From the NCBI GenBank assembly GCA_963721305.1, contig CAVRIR010000005.1, positions 558,001 to 622,000 of the forward strand: a stretch of 64,000 nucleotides of DNA. Reading direction: 5' to 3'. Within the stretch, counting starts at the first letter, position 1. Each line of letters opens with the position of its first letter. Source of the stretch: DATAES01 sp963721305 (GTDB lineage Bacteria > Actinomycetota > Acidimicrobiia > Acidimicrobiales > JACDCH01). Below are positions 37,955 to 46,502 of the stretch, in pieces. The notes under the pieces were generated by a model. That model made no database searches. It saw only the letters and a program-made list of their open reading frames with translations, and was not told where the DNA came from. The translations under genes and the position numbers were made by a program.

Positions 37955-40470
37955 GGCTGCCCACCGTCGACCGCCAGCGAGAAGCCCGCTCCACCGGCGA
38001 CAGGACGGGCCCACGTCGTCCCCGTTCCGATCTGGACGGGGACGGCCGTCGAACTTGACGCGGTGTCGTCGCCGACCTCACCGTCGATGCCGGCCCCCCA
38101 AGCCCAGAGGGTCCCGTCGATCTTGGTCGCCAGCGTGTGGCCCGCCCCCGCCGAGACCGAGGCCCAGTTCCCGTCCCCGACCTGAACGAATGTCGACGTC
38201 CCGCCACAACCGCAGCCCACTTGGCCAGAGCCGTCCTCACCGAAGCCCCACAGCGTCGCGTCCGTCTTCATCGCCATGATGTGACCGTCGCCCACGGAAA
38301 CCGAGCTCCAGTTCGTTGCGCTGCCCACCTGCAGCGGCGTGGTCAGGAACGTCGGGTGCAGCACGAAGATCGACGCATCCTTCAGTCCCCAGCGCCAGAG
38401 GGTGCCATTCGCCCTGACGGCAGCGGCTTGGTACGCGCCGAGATCGATCGTCTTCCAGTCGGTGGCGGTGCCGACCTGCACCGGTGTCGAGTGCGAGGTC
38501 ATGGTGCCGTCACCGAGCTGGCCGTACGAGTTCGAGCCCCACGTCCACAACGTGCCGCCGGTCTTGATCGCCGCGGTGACCGAGCCTCCAGCCGAGACGT
38601 AGCTCCAGTCCGTGTCGGTCCCGACCTGTTCGGGTGTGGACCGTGACGTTGTCGTGCCGTCACCGAGTTCGCCACTGCCGTTCGAGCCCCAAGCCCACAA
38701 CGTGCCGTTCGTCTTGATGGCCAGCGAATGCTGGGAACCTGCAGCGACGAGCCGCCAGTCGGTGTCCGTGCCTACTTGCAACGGCGCGTTCCGCTGCACT
38801 GTCGTGCCGTCACCGATCTGACCCGAGAGGTTCGACCCCCAGGTCCACAACGTGCCGTCGGTTCGGATCGCCAGCGAATGCGAACCTGCCGCGACTGATT
38901 GCCAGTTCGTGTCGGTGCCGATCTGCAACGGCTTGGCGTGGTCGGAAGGAGTCCCGTCGCCGATCTGACCGTGGCTGTCGTTGCCCCAGGTCCACAACGT
39001 GCCGTCGGTCTTGATCGCCGCCGCATGGGCGGTGGCCGAGGCCCCGCGCCAATCCGTCGACGCGCCGAGTTGCACGGGCACGATGTGCGGTGTCGTCGTT
39101 CCGTCACCCAACTGGCCGACGTCGTTGGATCCCCAGGTCCAGAGCGTCCCGTTCGTCTTGATCGCCACCGTGTCGCCGTAGCCGGCAGCGTCGACGGCCC
39201 AGTCGGTGTCCGAGCCGACCTGAACCGGCGTCGAGTGGCTCGTCGTGGTGCCGTCGCCGATCTGTCCGACGTTGTTCGACCCCCACGCCCACAACGTGCC
39301 GTCCGTCTTGATCGCCGTGGTGTAGTCATCGCCGGCAGCGACGAAAGCCCAGTCGGTCTCCGTGCCGACGTGTACCGGACTGGTCCGTTGCGTCGTGGTG
39401 CCGTCGCCCAGTTCGCCGTCGCTGTTGTTGCCCCACGCCCACAACGAGCCATCCGATTTGATCGCCACGGTGTGGTCCCAGCCGGCGGACACGGAGGCCC
39501 AATCCGTGGCTGTGCCGACGCGGACCGGACTCGTGCGCGCCGTCTTCGTGCCGTCGCCGATCTCTCCGGCGCCATTCGTTCCCCAACCCCACAGCGTGCC
39601 GTCGGTCTTCAAGCCGACGCTGTAGAGGAAACCAGTCGAGGCGGCGCGCCAATTCGTCCCCGTGCCGATTCGCTCGGGAGTTGGGCGTTCGTTTGTGGTG
39701 CCGTCGCCCACTGCGCCGTACTCGTTGCCGCCCCACGCCCACAACGTGCCATCCGTCTTCACCGCAATCGTGTGGTCGTAGCCTGCTGACGCCGAACTCC
39801 AATCAGTCGCTGTACCGATGCGGACCGGGCTCGAACGATCAGCACGGGTACCGTCTCCCACCTCCGTGCTGCTGTTGGTGCCCCAGCCCCACAGCGTGCC
39901 GTCGGTCTTGACTCCCACCGTGTGGTCGGCGCCCGTGTCGACCTGTGCCCAACCGGTGCCAGCGCCGACCTGTCCCGGAACCAAGTGAGGCGGCGTGTCG
40001 CCGTCACCCACCGAGCCTTGCTCGTCCGTACCCCAGGCGTACAGATGGCCGGCGACGAATGGCGTCACCGGGTTCGACATGCTCGAGTCTGCGCTGTCGT
40101 TGTGCAGCATGTTCACCGCACGCACGGTGAACGTGTACGTCACGCCGTTGGTGAGGCCGGTGACGATCTCGGTCGTGGCCGTGGAGTTGAACACGATCGG
40201 CGTCTGTCCCACGAGGCCGATGTGCGGGGTCACGACATAGGACGTGATCGGCTGCGGAGTGGCGAGTGGCGGCGACCACGACACGACTGCCCGACCGTCG
40301 CCTGGCGTTGCCGTACCGATGCGCGGTGGCGGATCCGCGACGCAGCCCACCAAGCCCAACGCGCCGATGCCGATTGCCAGCACGGCGACGCTCACCGACC
40401 GACGTCGGACCCTCGAGCGCCGAACATCAGGCACTCGAAGAGGATTGGCGAAGCCGTGTGGCCAACCCAT
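37951..40470 (-). CDS. secreted lipoprotein with fibronectin type III domain and 14 RCC1 repeats
   Basis: Up to 839 residues from ATG 40470; GTG 40434 gives a more normal signal peptide. Lipobox LGLVGC places Cys near residue 43. A fibronectin type III domain follows (VVSWSPPLATPQPITSYVV...TYTFTVRAVN), then 14 RCC1 units of about 50 residues marked by LWxWGxNxxGxxGDG (for example LWAWGNNSDGELGDG). The units are highly alike, and the DNA shows matching direct repeats. Unit 12 is degenerate (LWRWGLKDAS) and unit 13 varies (LWGFGEDGSGQVGCG). Fourteen units would allow two seven-bladed propellers. A surface-binding role is inferred. Confidence 0.9.
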   Translation of the reverse strand: MGWPHGFANPLRVPDVRRSRVRRRSVSVAVLAIGIGALGLVGCVADPPPRIGTATPGDGRAVVSWSPPLATPQPITSYVVTPHIGLVGQTPIVFNSTATTEIVTGLTNGVTYTFTVRAVNMLHNDSADSSMSNPVTPFVAGHLYAWGTDEQGSVGDGDTPPHLVPGQVGAGTGWAQVDTGADHTVGVKTDGTLWGWGTNSSTEVGDGTRADRSSPVRIGTATDWSSASAGYDHTIAVKTDGTLWAWGGNEYGAVGDGTTNERPTPERIGTGTNWRAASTGFLYSVGLKTDGTLWGWGTNGAGEIGDGTKTARTSPVRVGTATDWASVSAGWDHTVAIKSDGSLWAWGNNSDGELGDGTTTQRTSPVHVGTETDWAFVAAGDDYTTAIKTDGTLWAWGSNNVGQIGDGTTTSHSTPVQVGSDTDWAVDAAGYGDTVAIKTNGTLWTWGSNDVGQLGDGTTTPHIVPVQLGASTDWRGASATAHAAAIKTDGTLWTWGNDSHGQIGDGTPSDHAKPLQIGTDTNWQSVAAGSHSLAIRTDGTLWTWGSNLSGQIGDGTTVQRNAPLQVGTDTDWRLVAAGSQHSLAIKTNGTLWAWGSNGSGELGDGTTTSRSTPEQVGTDTDWSYVSAGGSVTAAIKTGGTLWTWGSNSYGQLGDGTMTSHSTPVQVGTATDWKTIDLGAYQAAAVRANGTLWRWGLKDASIFVLHPTFLTTPLQVGSATNWSSVSVGDGHIMAMKTDATLWGFGEDGSGQVGCGCGGTSTFVQVGDGNWASVSAGAGHTLATKIDGTLWAWGAGIDGEVGDDTASSSTAVPVQIGTGTTWARPVAGGAGFSLAVDGGQP

Positions 40471-40618
40471 TGCCCACCCCCGCTCGAGGCCGGAAATCTA
40501 CTTCAGCGAGACCGCCAGCGCCTCAGACGAACCGACGCATGGCGTCGCGCGGCGTTCACACTTCGCGCGGGCTGTCATAGTGTGCCCGCTTGCATTGTTG
40601 TGATGGAGGTGGGTGGGC

Positions 40619-42268
40619 ATGAGCAGCCAGACCGGTTGCTCCGATACACGAGCAGAACCGGCGGAGGGCGGCGTCGCCACGGTCACCGACACCGATGGGC
40701 ACGCCACGACTGATCCCACGCTCGTCTCCGCCAGGCGACTCTGGCGGCGTTCCATCGTGCGAGCGCTGGTCGTCCCGATCGTCGTCCTTGCCCCGATCGT
40801 GTCGCTCGCGCCCACGGTCGACCATCGGTTCAACATCTATTTGAACGGCGGCCTCTACCGGTCGAATCCGCTCTGGATCGTCTGGGACAACTTCGCGTCG
40901 GTTCCGCACTATCTCGACCTCGGCAACTTCCGCCCGATCGGACGGTGCCTCGAGGCCGCGCTCGACCTCATGACGTTTCTCCTTACCGACCTGCTCGGCC
41001 TCCCCGCGAACGTGTCGTTGCGGATCGTGTCGTTCGCTGCAGCATCGGTCCTGAGCCTCTCGTTGCTGTTCTTCGCCGAGACGTTCCTCGCTCGCGGACG
41101 AGTGTTCGCGAGCAAGCCGAGCGTGTTCTCTGCGGCGATCCCGTTCGCAGTCGCGATGGGACTCGTAGCCGCAGGGTTCACGAGCACGACGATCCTGTTC
41201 GGCGCCTTGTACATGCTCTCCGCCGCGCTCGTCCTGCTGATGACCGCCGCGGTGTTGTGGGCATCGCCGCGATCGTCGAAGCCGATGGGCGTCGGTTGGA
41301 AGATGGCGTGTCTGGTCCTCGTCGGTGCCGCGCTGGCATCGTTCAACGAGATCGGCTACTTCGCGCTACCGCTCGCGTCGGTCGCCGTCCTCCTCCGCGG
41401 CCGCTTCGTGCTCGCGCAACGATGGGCCGAGGTCTGGGCCGGCGCAGGCGTTCGCATCGTTGCGTGGATGTGGCTCGGCTTCCTGCCCGTGTTCCTCGTG
41501 ACGCGGGCCATCATCTGGGGCAAGTGCCACCAGGGCGGCTGCTACGAGGGATCCGACATCGTCCTCAGTCCCGACATCTTCGTGGCGTTGCCGAACCGAC
41601 TGGTGTCGTGGCTGCCTCCGTTGATGTGGCACGCCGCCGACAGCGCGGGCGGACACACCGTCCTGTTCGGCTTCCTGCCACTCGTCGCGGCGATCGCGCT
41701 CGGTCTGTTCGCGTGGGGTGCGATCAAGGATCTGCGTTCGCTCGCGGCAGTCGACCGGGTGCGCGCCTACGCGCTCGCCGGTCTCGCGTTGGTGCTCCTC
41801 GTCCTCGGATCCGTGCTCGCGGCGCTGAGCGGCCAGGTGCAGGCCTTCGCCACCGCAGGCGACTGGGGAACGGGCTGGCGCGACTCCGCCGTCACCCCGT
41901 TCGCCGGCGGACTGCTGATCATCGCCGTCGTCGGCGGACTCGTCGCCACACGACGCCGGCGACTACGGATATTCGCCGCGTTGGTCGCCATCTTCGCGTT
42001 CGCCGCCGTCATCTCGACCACGCAGAACGCACGCTTCCGAGATGCTGTGTCAGGGCAACCGGATCTCGTCATCTCGAACCACGTGGCACTCGAGATCGCC
42101 GATTTCGACAAGTCGCCGGCCGGCAACGATCGCCGCTGCGAGCTGCGGCGCGAGTTCTTCGCGCTGAACCAGACCGCGCCGATGGCCCGCACGCGGTTCG
42201 ACGACGGCGTCAACGCCGCGTCCATGCAGCTCGCAGGCGTGCCCTTCTGCGTCAAACCGTCGCAGTGA
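40619..42268 (+). CDS. multi-pass membrane protein of unknown function
   Basis: 549 residues from ATG 40619, which has GGAGGTG six bases upstream. Eleven or so hydrophobic segments follow an N-terminal cytoplasmic stretch. An early outer loop NIYLNGGLYRSNPLWIVWDN and HYLDLGNFRPIGRCLE resembles the first-loop organisation of GT-C glycosyltransferases, but no catalytic Asp motif is clear. A short outer C-terminal domain holds three Cys. It is divergent from the RCC1 lipoprotein with about 150 bases between starts. Confidence 0.7.
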   Translation: MSSQTGCSDTRAEPAEGGVATVTDTDGHATTDPTLVSARRLWRRSIVRALVVPIVVLAPIVSLAPTVDHRFNIYLNGGLYRSNPLWIVWDNFASVPHYLDLGNFRPIGRCLEAALDLMTFLLTDLLGLPANVSLRIVSFAAASVLSLSLLFFAETFLARGRVFASKPSVFSAAIPFAVAMGLVAAGFTSTTILFGALYMLSAALVLLMTAAVLWASPRSSKPMGVGWKMACLVLVGAALASFNEIGYFALPLASVAVLLRGRFVLAQRWAEVWAGAGVRIVAWMWLGFLPVFLVTRAIIWGKCHQGGCYEGSDIVLSPDIFVALPNRLVSWLPPLMWHAADSAGGHTVLFGFLPLVAAIALGLFAWGAIKDLRSLAAVDRVRAYALAGLALVLLVLGSVLAALSGQVQAFATAGDWGTGWRDSAVTPFAGGLLIIAVVGGLVATRRRRLRIFAALVAIFAFAAVISTTQNARFRDAVSGQPDLVISNHVALEIADFDKSPAGNDRRCELRREFFALNQTAPMARTRFDDGVNAASMQLAGVPFCVKPSQ

Positions 42269-42270
42269 CG

Positions 42271-42305
42271 GGCTCGCCACACGGCGCTCCGCGCCGTCGC
42301 GAGCC
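42271..42305 (+). terminator. nested hairpin after the membrane protein gene
   Basis: Outer arms GGCTCGC and GCGAGCC enclose ACGGCGC-TCC-GCGCCGT, three bases after the stop codon at 42268. Position and strength fit a transcription terminator, though no T-run follows. Confidence 0.65.
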
Positions 42306-42340
42306 GAATGTCACACCTGACCCGACGCGGGAATTTACCC

Positions 42341-42354
42341 GAATAATCTTATTC
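42341..42354. promoter_or_regulatory. AT-rich inverted repeat upstream of the TetR gene
   Basis: GAATAA-TC-TTATTC, nine bases before the TetR start, stands out as AT-rich in a GC-rich region. It is placed to be an operator for autoregulation and also overlaps a possible -10 (TAATCT). Confidence 0.55.
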
Positions 42355-42362
42355 TCAGCCGC

Positions 42363-42983
42363 GTGAAGGCTCCCGAGGACGCGTCGGTCCGAGATCGGTT
42401 GCTCGACGCAGCGGCCGCAGTCTTCGCCGAGCGCGGCTACGACGGCACGAGGGTCGGCGACGTCGCCAAGCGCGCCGGACTCAGCACCGGCGCGATCTAC
42501 TCGCAGTTCGAGAACAAGTCGGACCTGCTCGTGCGTGCGCTCGTCGAGCGGGCCATGGCCCGCTACGACGACACCGTCGCCCACCTCCGGACGTTGCCCT
42601 ATGAGCAGTCACTGCTCGGTACCGCGGCCGCCTACGCGCAGTCGACCGAACCGCTCCTTCTCGATGCGCTCGCGGCCGCACAACGTGACGAGGACCTCGC
42701 GGAGCAACTGCGCGCCGACTTCCGCGACCAGGAGCGCGAGAGCGCCGCGTTCGTCGAAGCCGCACAGGTCGCGGGTCATGCGCCCAGGGACCTGTCACCA
42801 GCCGCGGTCGCGCGGCTGTCGACCGTCCTGCGCCTCGGTACGCACGTCCTCGCGCGGCTGCGCTTCGACCCAATCGATCTCGACGAACTCGCCGCGCTGA
42901 GCGCCCGGCTCGTGTCCACTCTGGTGGAACCGCCGGCCGGGGATTGGAACCAACAAACGCGGCAACAGGACGCGACGCGATGA
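42363..42983 (+). CDS. TetR-family transcriptional regulator
   Basis: 206 residues from GTG 42363. The N-terminal helix-turn-helix is standard: RLLDAAAAVFAERGYDGTRV, DVAKRAGLSTGAIYSQFENK. The C-terminal ligand domain is helical with no recognised family. The TGA stop overlaps ATG of the next gene (ATGA), so it is coupled to a c-di-GMP signalling protein. The inverted repeat 42341-42354 just upstream is a likely operator. Confidence 0.92.
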   Translation: MKAPEDASVRDRLLDAAAAVFAERGYDGTRVGDVAKRAGLSTGAIYSQFENKSDLLVRALVERAMARYDDTVAHLRTLPYEQSLLGTAAAYAQSTEPLLLDALAAAQRDEDLAEQLRADFRDQERESAAFVEAAQVAGHAPRDLSPAAVARLSTVLRLGTHVLARLRFDPIDLDELAALSARLVSTLVEPPAGDWNQQTRQQDATR

Positions 42984-45016
42984 GCGACGAACGCTTCCGC
43001 GCCATGGTCCGTTGTTCGGCGGACATCATCGCGGTCGTCGATGCAAACGGCAGGCTCGTCGAGGCCAGCCCCGCGGCGAACGACGTCCTCGGCGTCACGT
43101 CCGAGGATTTCACCGGCCGGGAGATGTTCGAGCTCATCCATCCCGACGACCGCGAACGGGTCGCCACTGCCCTCGAAGATGCGCTCGCCGGCACTGCCGA
43201 CCGCGAGCCGATCGTGCTGCGCATGCGCGCCAGCACGGGCGAGTGGCGCGACCTCGAGGTCACCGGACGTTCGCTCGAGGACGAGAACAACAAGGTCGTG
43301 GTCGTCGCGCGCGATGTCACCGAGCGCAGGCGGCAGGAAGCTGCACTCCACGCTTCGGAGCGTCGGTACCGCGCGCTCGCGGGACGGGCATCGCAGACCT
43401 TGTTCATCCTCGACGAGTCCGGACGATGCACGTTCGTCGACGACTCGCCCAAGCCGTTGCTCGGTTGGGGCAGCGATGCCGTCGGACGAGTGACGCGCGA
43501 ACTCATGGTTCCTGAGGACCGGCCCGCCTTCGACGCCTACTTCGCTGAGATCGTCGCCCGTCGTGGGATCCACGCACCGCGTGTGTGTCGCGTCGTCGAT
43601 CGCTTCGGCACCGAGCACTACCTCGAAGTCGTGGCCAACAACTTGCTCGACGACCCCTTGGTCAACGGGATCGTCATCGACGCACGCGACGTGACCGAGC
43701 GCCATGCCGCCGAGGAGTCGCTGCGCCACCACTCACTGCACGACCTCGTCACGGGGCTTGCCAACCGCGCACTGTTCATCGACCGGATCGACCAGGCGAT
43801 CGCGCGCGTGCGGCGCCGTCAAGCGCCGATGATGGCCGTGCTGCTCGTCGATGTCGATCGCATCAAGATGGTCAACGACTCGCTCGGCCAGGACGCAGGC
43901 GACGAGATCCTCGCCGCGGTCGGCCAGCTCCTCGAACGGTCCAGCGGATCGACGAACACCGTGGCCCGGATGGCAGGCGCAGAGTTCGCCGTGTGCTGCG
44001 AGAGTCTGCGCAACGAGAGCGACGCGCTCGCCATGGCGAGGCGGCTCGTCGAGAGCGCTCGTGAGCCACTCAGCGTCGAAGGTCATGACGTCCATCTCAC
44101 CGCCACCATCGGGATCGCGCTGTCGCGTGGCTCGGACGACACGCCGGAGTCTCTGCTCCGAGACGCCGACGTCGCGCTCAACCGTGCGAAGGAGAAGGGA
44201 CGCGGGCGGGTCGAGGTGTTCGACGAGGAGTCGCGGCTGCGGGCCGTGCACCACCTCGAGGTCGAGAACGGCCTGCGGGCCGCGCTGCAGAACGGCGAGC
44301 TTCGGCTCCATCATCAACCGGTCGTGCGCCTCACCGACGGCCGCGTCGTCGCGACCGAAGCGCTCGTGCGGTGGCAGCACCCCACTCGAGGGCTCCTGAT
44401 GCCCGACGAGTTCATCCCGGTCGCCGAGGAGACGGGGTTGATCTCCTCGATCGGTCGTTGGGTAGTCGATACCGCGTGCGCGGATGTTCGTCGCTGGCGG
44501 CAATCTGAGACCTTCGCGCACCTACAGGTCGCGGTGAACGTGTCTGCACGGCAGTTGAACGACGACGACATCGCGCACGTCGTGCGTGACGCGCTTCGTG
44601 CGAACCACCTCGCCGCGGACGCGCTCGCACTCGAGGTCACAGAGACGGCGTTGATGGGCGACGAAGCGCAAGCGCGACGAACGCTCGATCAGCTCCACGA
44701 GCTCGGGGTGCACCTGGCCATCGACGACTTCGGCACGGGGTATTCGAGCTTGAGCAACCTGCGCCGGTTCCACTTCGACTCGCTCAAGATCGACCGTTCC
44801 TTCGTCAATGGATTGGCCGAGGACGAGAGCGAGGACGCGGCGATCATCGCTGCCGTCGTCGCGCTCGCGCACTCACTCGGCATCACCGTCATCGGCGAGG
44901 GCGTCAACACGCTCGACCAAGCTCGAAAACTGGCGAGCCTCGGATGCGATCTGGGTCAGGGCTTCCTGTGGGGACGAGCGCTGCCGGCCGAGCAGCTCTC
45001 GCTCACCCTGCCGTAA
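42980..45016 (+). CDS. PAS-PAS-GGDEF-EAL c-di-GMP signalling protein
   Basis: 678 residues. Two PAS domains (about 8-115 and 125-240; FRAMVRCSADIIAVVDANGR and TLFILDESGRCTFVDDSPK), a GGDEF domain and an EAL domain. The GGDEF motif is degenerate (RMAGAEFAV instead of RxGGDEF), so cyclase activity is unlikely. The EAL domain keeps EALVRWQHP, ETALM, DDFGTGYSSL and LKIDRSFV, so phosphodiesterase activity is expected. No membrane segment, so it senses in the cytoplasm. It is translated with the upstream TetR gene. The GGDEF part may bind GTP and regulate the EAL part, as known from similar proteins. Confidence 0.93.
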   Translation: MSDERFRAMVRCSADIIAVVDANGRLVEASPAANDVLGVTSEDFTGREMFELIHPDDRERVATALEDALAGTADREPIVLRMRASTGEWRDLEVTGRSLEDENNKVVVVARDVTERRRQEAALHASERRYRALAGRASQTLFILDESGRCTFVDDSPKPLLGWGSDAVGRVTRELMVPEDRPAFDAYFAEIVARRGIHAPRVCRVVDRFGTEHYLEVVANNLLDDPLVNGIVIDARDVTERHAAEESLRHHSLHDLVTGLANRALFIDRIDQAIARVRRRQAPMMAVLLVDVDRIKMVNDSLGQDAGDEILAAVGQLLERSSGSTNTVARMAGAEFAVCCESLRNESDALAMARRLVESAREPLSVEGHDVHLTATIGIALSRGSDDTPESLLRDADVALNRAKEKGRGRVEVFDEESRLRAVHHLEVENGLRAALQNGELRLHHQPVVRLTDGRVVATEALVRWQHPTRGLLMPDEFIPVAEETGLISSIGRWVVDTACADVRRWRQSETFAHLQVAVNVSARQLNDDDIAHVVRDALRANHLAADALALEVTETALMGDEAQARRTLDQLHELGVHLAIDDFGTGYSSLSNLRRFHFDSLKIDRSFVNGLAEDESEDAAIIAAVVALAHSLGITVIGEGVNTLDQARKLASLGCDLGQGFLWGRALPAEQLSLTLP

Positions 45017-45034
45017 CCGCTCGGGGGCGAGCGG
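45017..45034. terminator. hairpin between convergent genes
   Basis: CCGCTCG-GGGG-CGAGCGG immediately after the GGDEF-EAL stop and before the anti-sigma stop. It can serve both strands. Confidence 0.6.
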
Positions 45035-45050
45035 AACGCGACCCCGCGAC

Positions 45051-45777
45051 TCAGACCACGGTGCCCTTCATGATCGGCGCGGTGGTCGGCTGTGGGACAT
45101 ACGACTGCTCGACGGTCACGAGCACCTGCGCGACATCGCCACTGGCATCGAATCTCGCGATGCCGGGTTGCGTCAGCGACCCTCGAGCCGTCAAGGCACC
45201 GTTGCTGTCTGCGCTCCACACCTCGTAGATGCCCGACTCCAGCTGCGGCATCCCGGCGGCGACCAGATAGCCACTTCCTTGGTCGGTGATCACCGCGAAC
45301 GCGCGCGATGTTGCCCGCGCCTTCGAGCCGCGCGACCCGAGTGTTCGGGTCGAGCATGGCGACGTTGACCTCGTTGAGTGCCGAACGAGTCGCGTCCGCC
45401 GCCGCGAGCTGGCTCTGCACACGGTCGTTGTCTTGGCGTAGTTCGATGACCTGCCAGCCGAGCACCAGGATCGCGATGACTGCCGCGGCCGACAGGACGA
45501 GCGGCACGACGTCGCGCGCGCGCCTGCGAACATCCAGCCGCATCGGCGGTGGGACGTCGTCGATGGCACCGGCGATGCGGTCCCACAGACCGTCGGGCGC
45601 TTCGACGTCGTTGTTGCCCATCAGCGCGGCGACCTCGCGCAGCTCCGCGACCTCCGCTCGACAACGAGGACATTCAGCGAGATGCGACTCGATCGCCTCG
45701 CGCTCGTCGGGGTCAACCGCATCGAGGCAGTACGCGCCGAGCAGCTCTTCGACCTCCTCGTGTGCGAGCTCGCTCAC
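45051..45777 (-). pseudogene. RskA-type anti-sigma factor, frame broken once
   Basis: From GTG 45777 (MSELAHEEVEELLGAYCLDA), with the zinc-type motif HLAECPRCRAEVAEL and a membrane segment (VVPLVLSAAAVIAILVLGWQ), then a coiled region ending NTRVARLEGAGNIA. The RskA outer domain (AFAVITDQGSGYLVAAGMPQ, SGIYEVWSADSNG) is in another frame. One extra base in the GCGCGCG tract near 45300 accounts for it; the length is 3n+1. It overlaps the sigma gene by four bases (GTGA). The repaired protein would bind the sigma factor at the membrane. Start and ends are confident; the break is probably a sequence error. Confidence 0.82.
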
Positions 45778-46380
45778 GCTTCGTCTCCCGCGATGCCGAC
45801 GCCCGACTTTGCCAGCTCCGTTCGCATGCGCCGCATCCCGGAACGGATCCGGCTCTTGATCGTGCCCTCCGGCTGTTCCAGCACGATCGCGACTTCGCGG
45901 TACGTCTTGCCGCCGAAGTACGCGAGCTCGATGGCCGCGCGTTCCTCGCTCGGCAGCTTGACCATCGCATCCTTCACGATCGACGCGACCTCGAGGTCCC
46001 ACACCTCGTGTTCGACGTCGTAACCCGCCTCGGCCGACCGGCGCAGCTCGCGCTCCTCGCGCTGGCGCCGGGACGACTCGGCTCGCAGGCGGTCCACCGA
46101 GCGGCCGTGACATTGGGCGAGCAGATAGGCGCGGCAGCGAGCCGCGGCCCGGGTCGTACTTCTCGGGCTCGTTCCAGAACCGGAGGAACACCTCCTGGAC
46201 GATCTCCTCCGCCATCGCCGCGTCGCCCAGGAGACGGCGTGAGAGACCGAAGACGGCGCCCGCGTGGCGCCGGTACGCCTCGGCCAGCGCGTCCTGCTGG
46301 TAGCGGCTCACCCGCAGGACGAGGCCGGCATCACTCACTTCGTTCAGGTCGGAACGAGTCACTCGTCCATCGGCTGACAT
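45774..46380 (-). pseudogene. ECF sigma factor (SigK-like), frame broken once
   Basis: From ATG 46380 region 2 reads AYRRHAGAVFGLSRRLLGDA, EEIVQEVFLRFWNEPEKYDP, then GRGSL. The frame then shifts; dropping one C near 46133-46136 gives GSLRAYLLAQCHGRSVDRLR, continuing to region 4 (KLPSEERAAIELAYFGGKTY, LEQPEGTIKSRIRSGMRR) and the stop at 45774. The length is 3n+1. The next gene on the strand encodes its RskA-type partner. The factor would respond to outside stress via regulated proteolysis of that partner. Probably functional in the real genome. Confidence 0.85.
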
Positions 46381-46502
46381 CCGGGGCCACCATGCCACTT
46401 GGATGAAAACCGGGGAGCAACACTTGTGGCGCGGGGTCCGTCCGTGGCAGAACTTCGTGACTCGGGGGCGAGCAGGGGTGAAGCAGTTGCCGTCAGGGGG
46501 CC

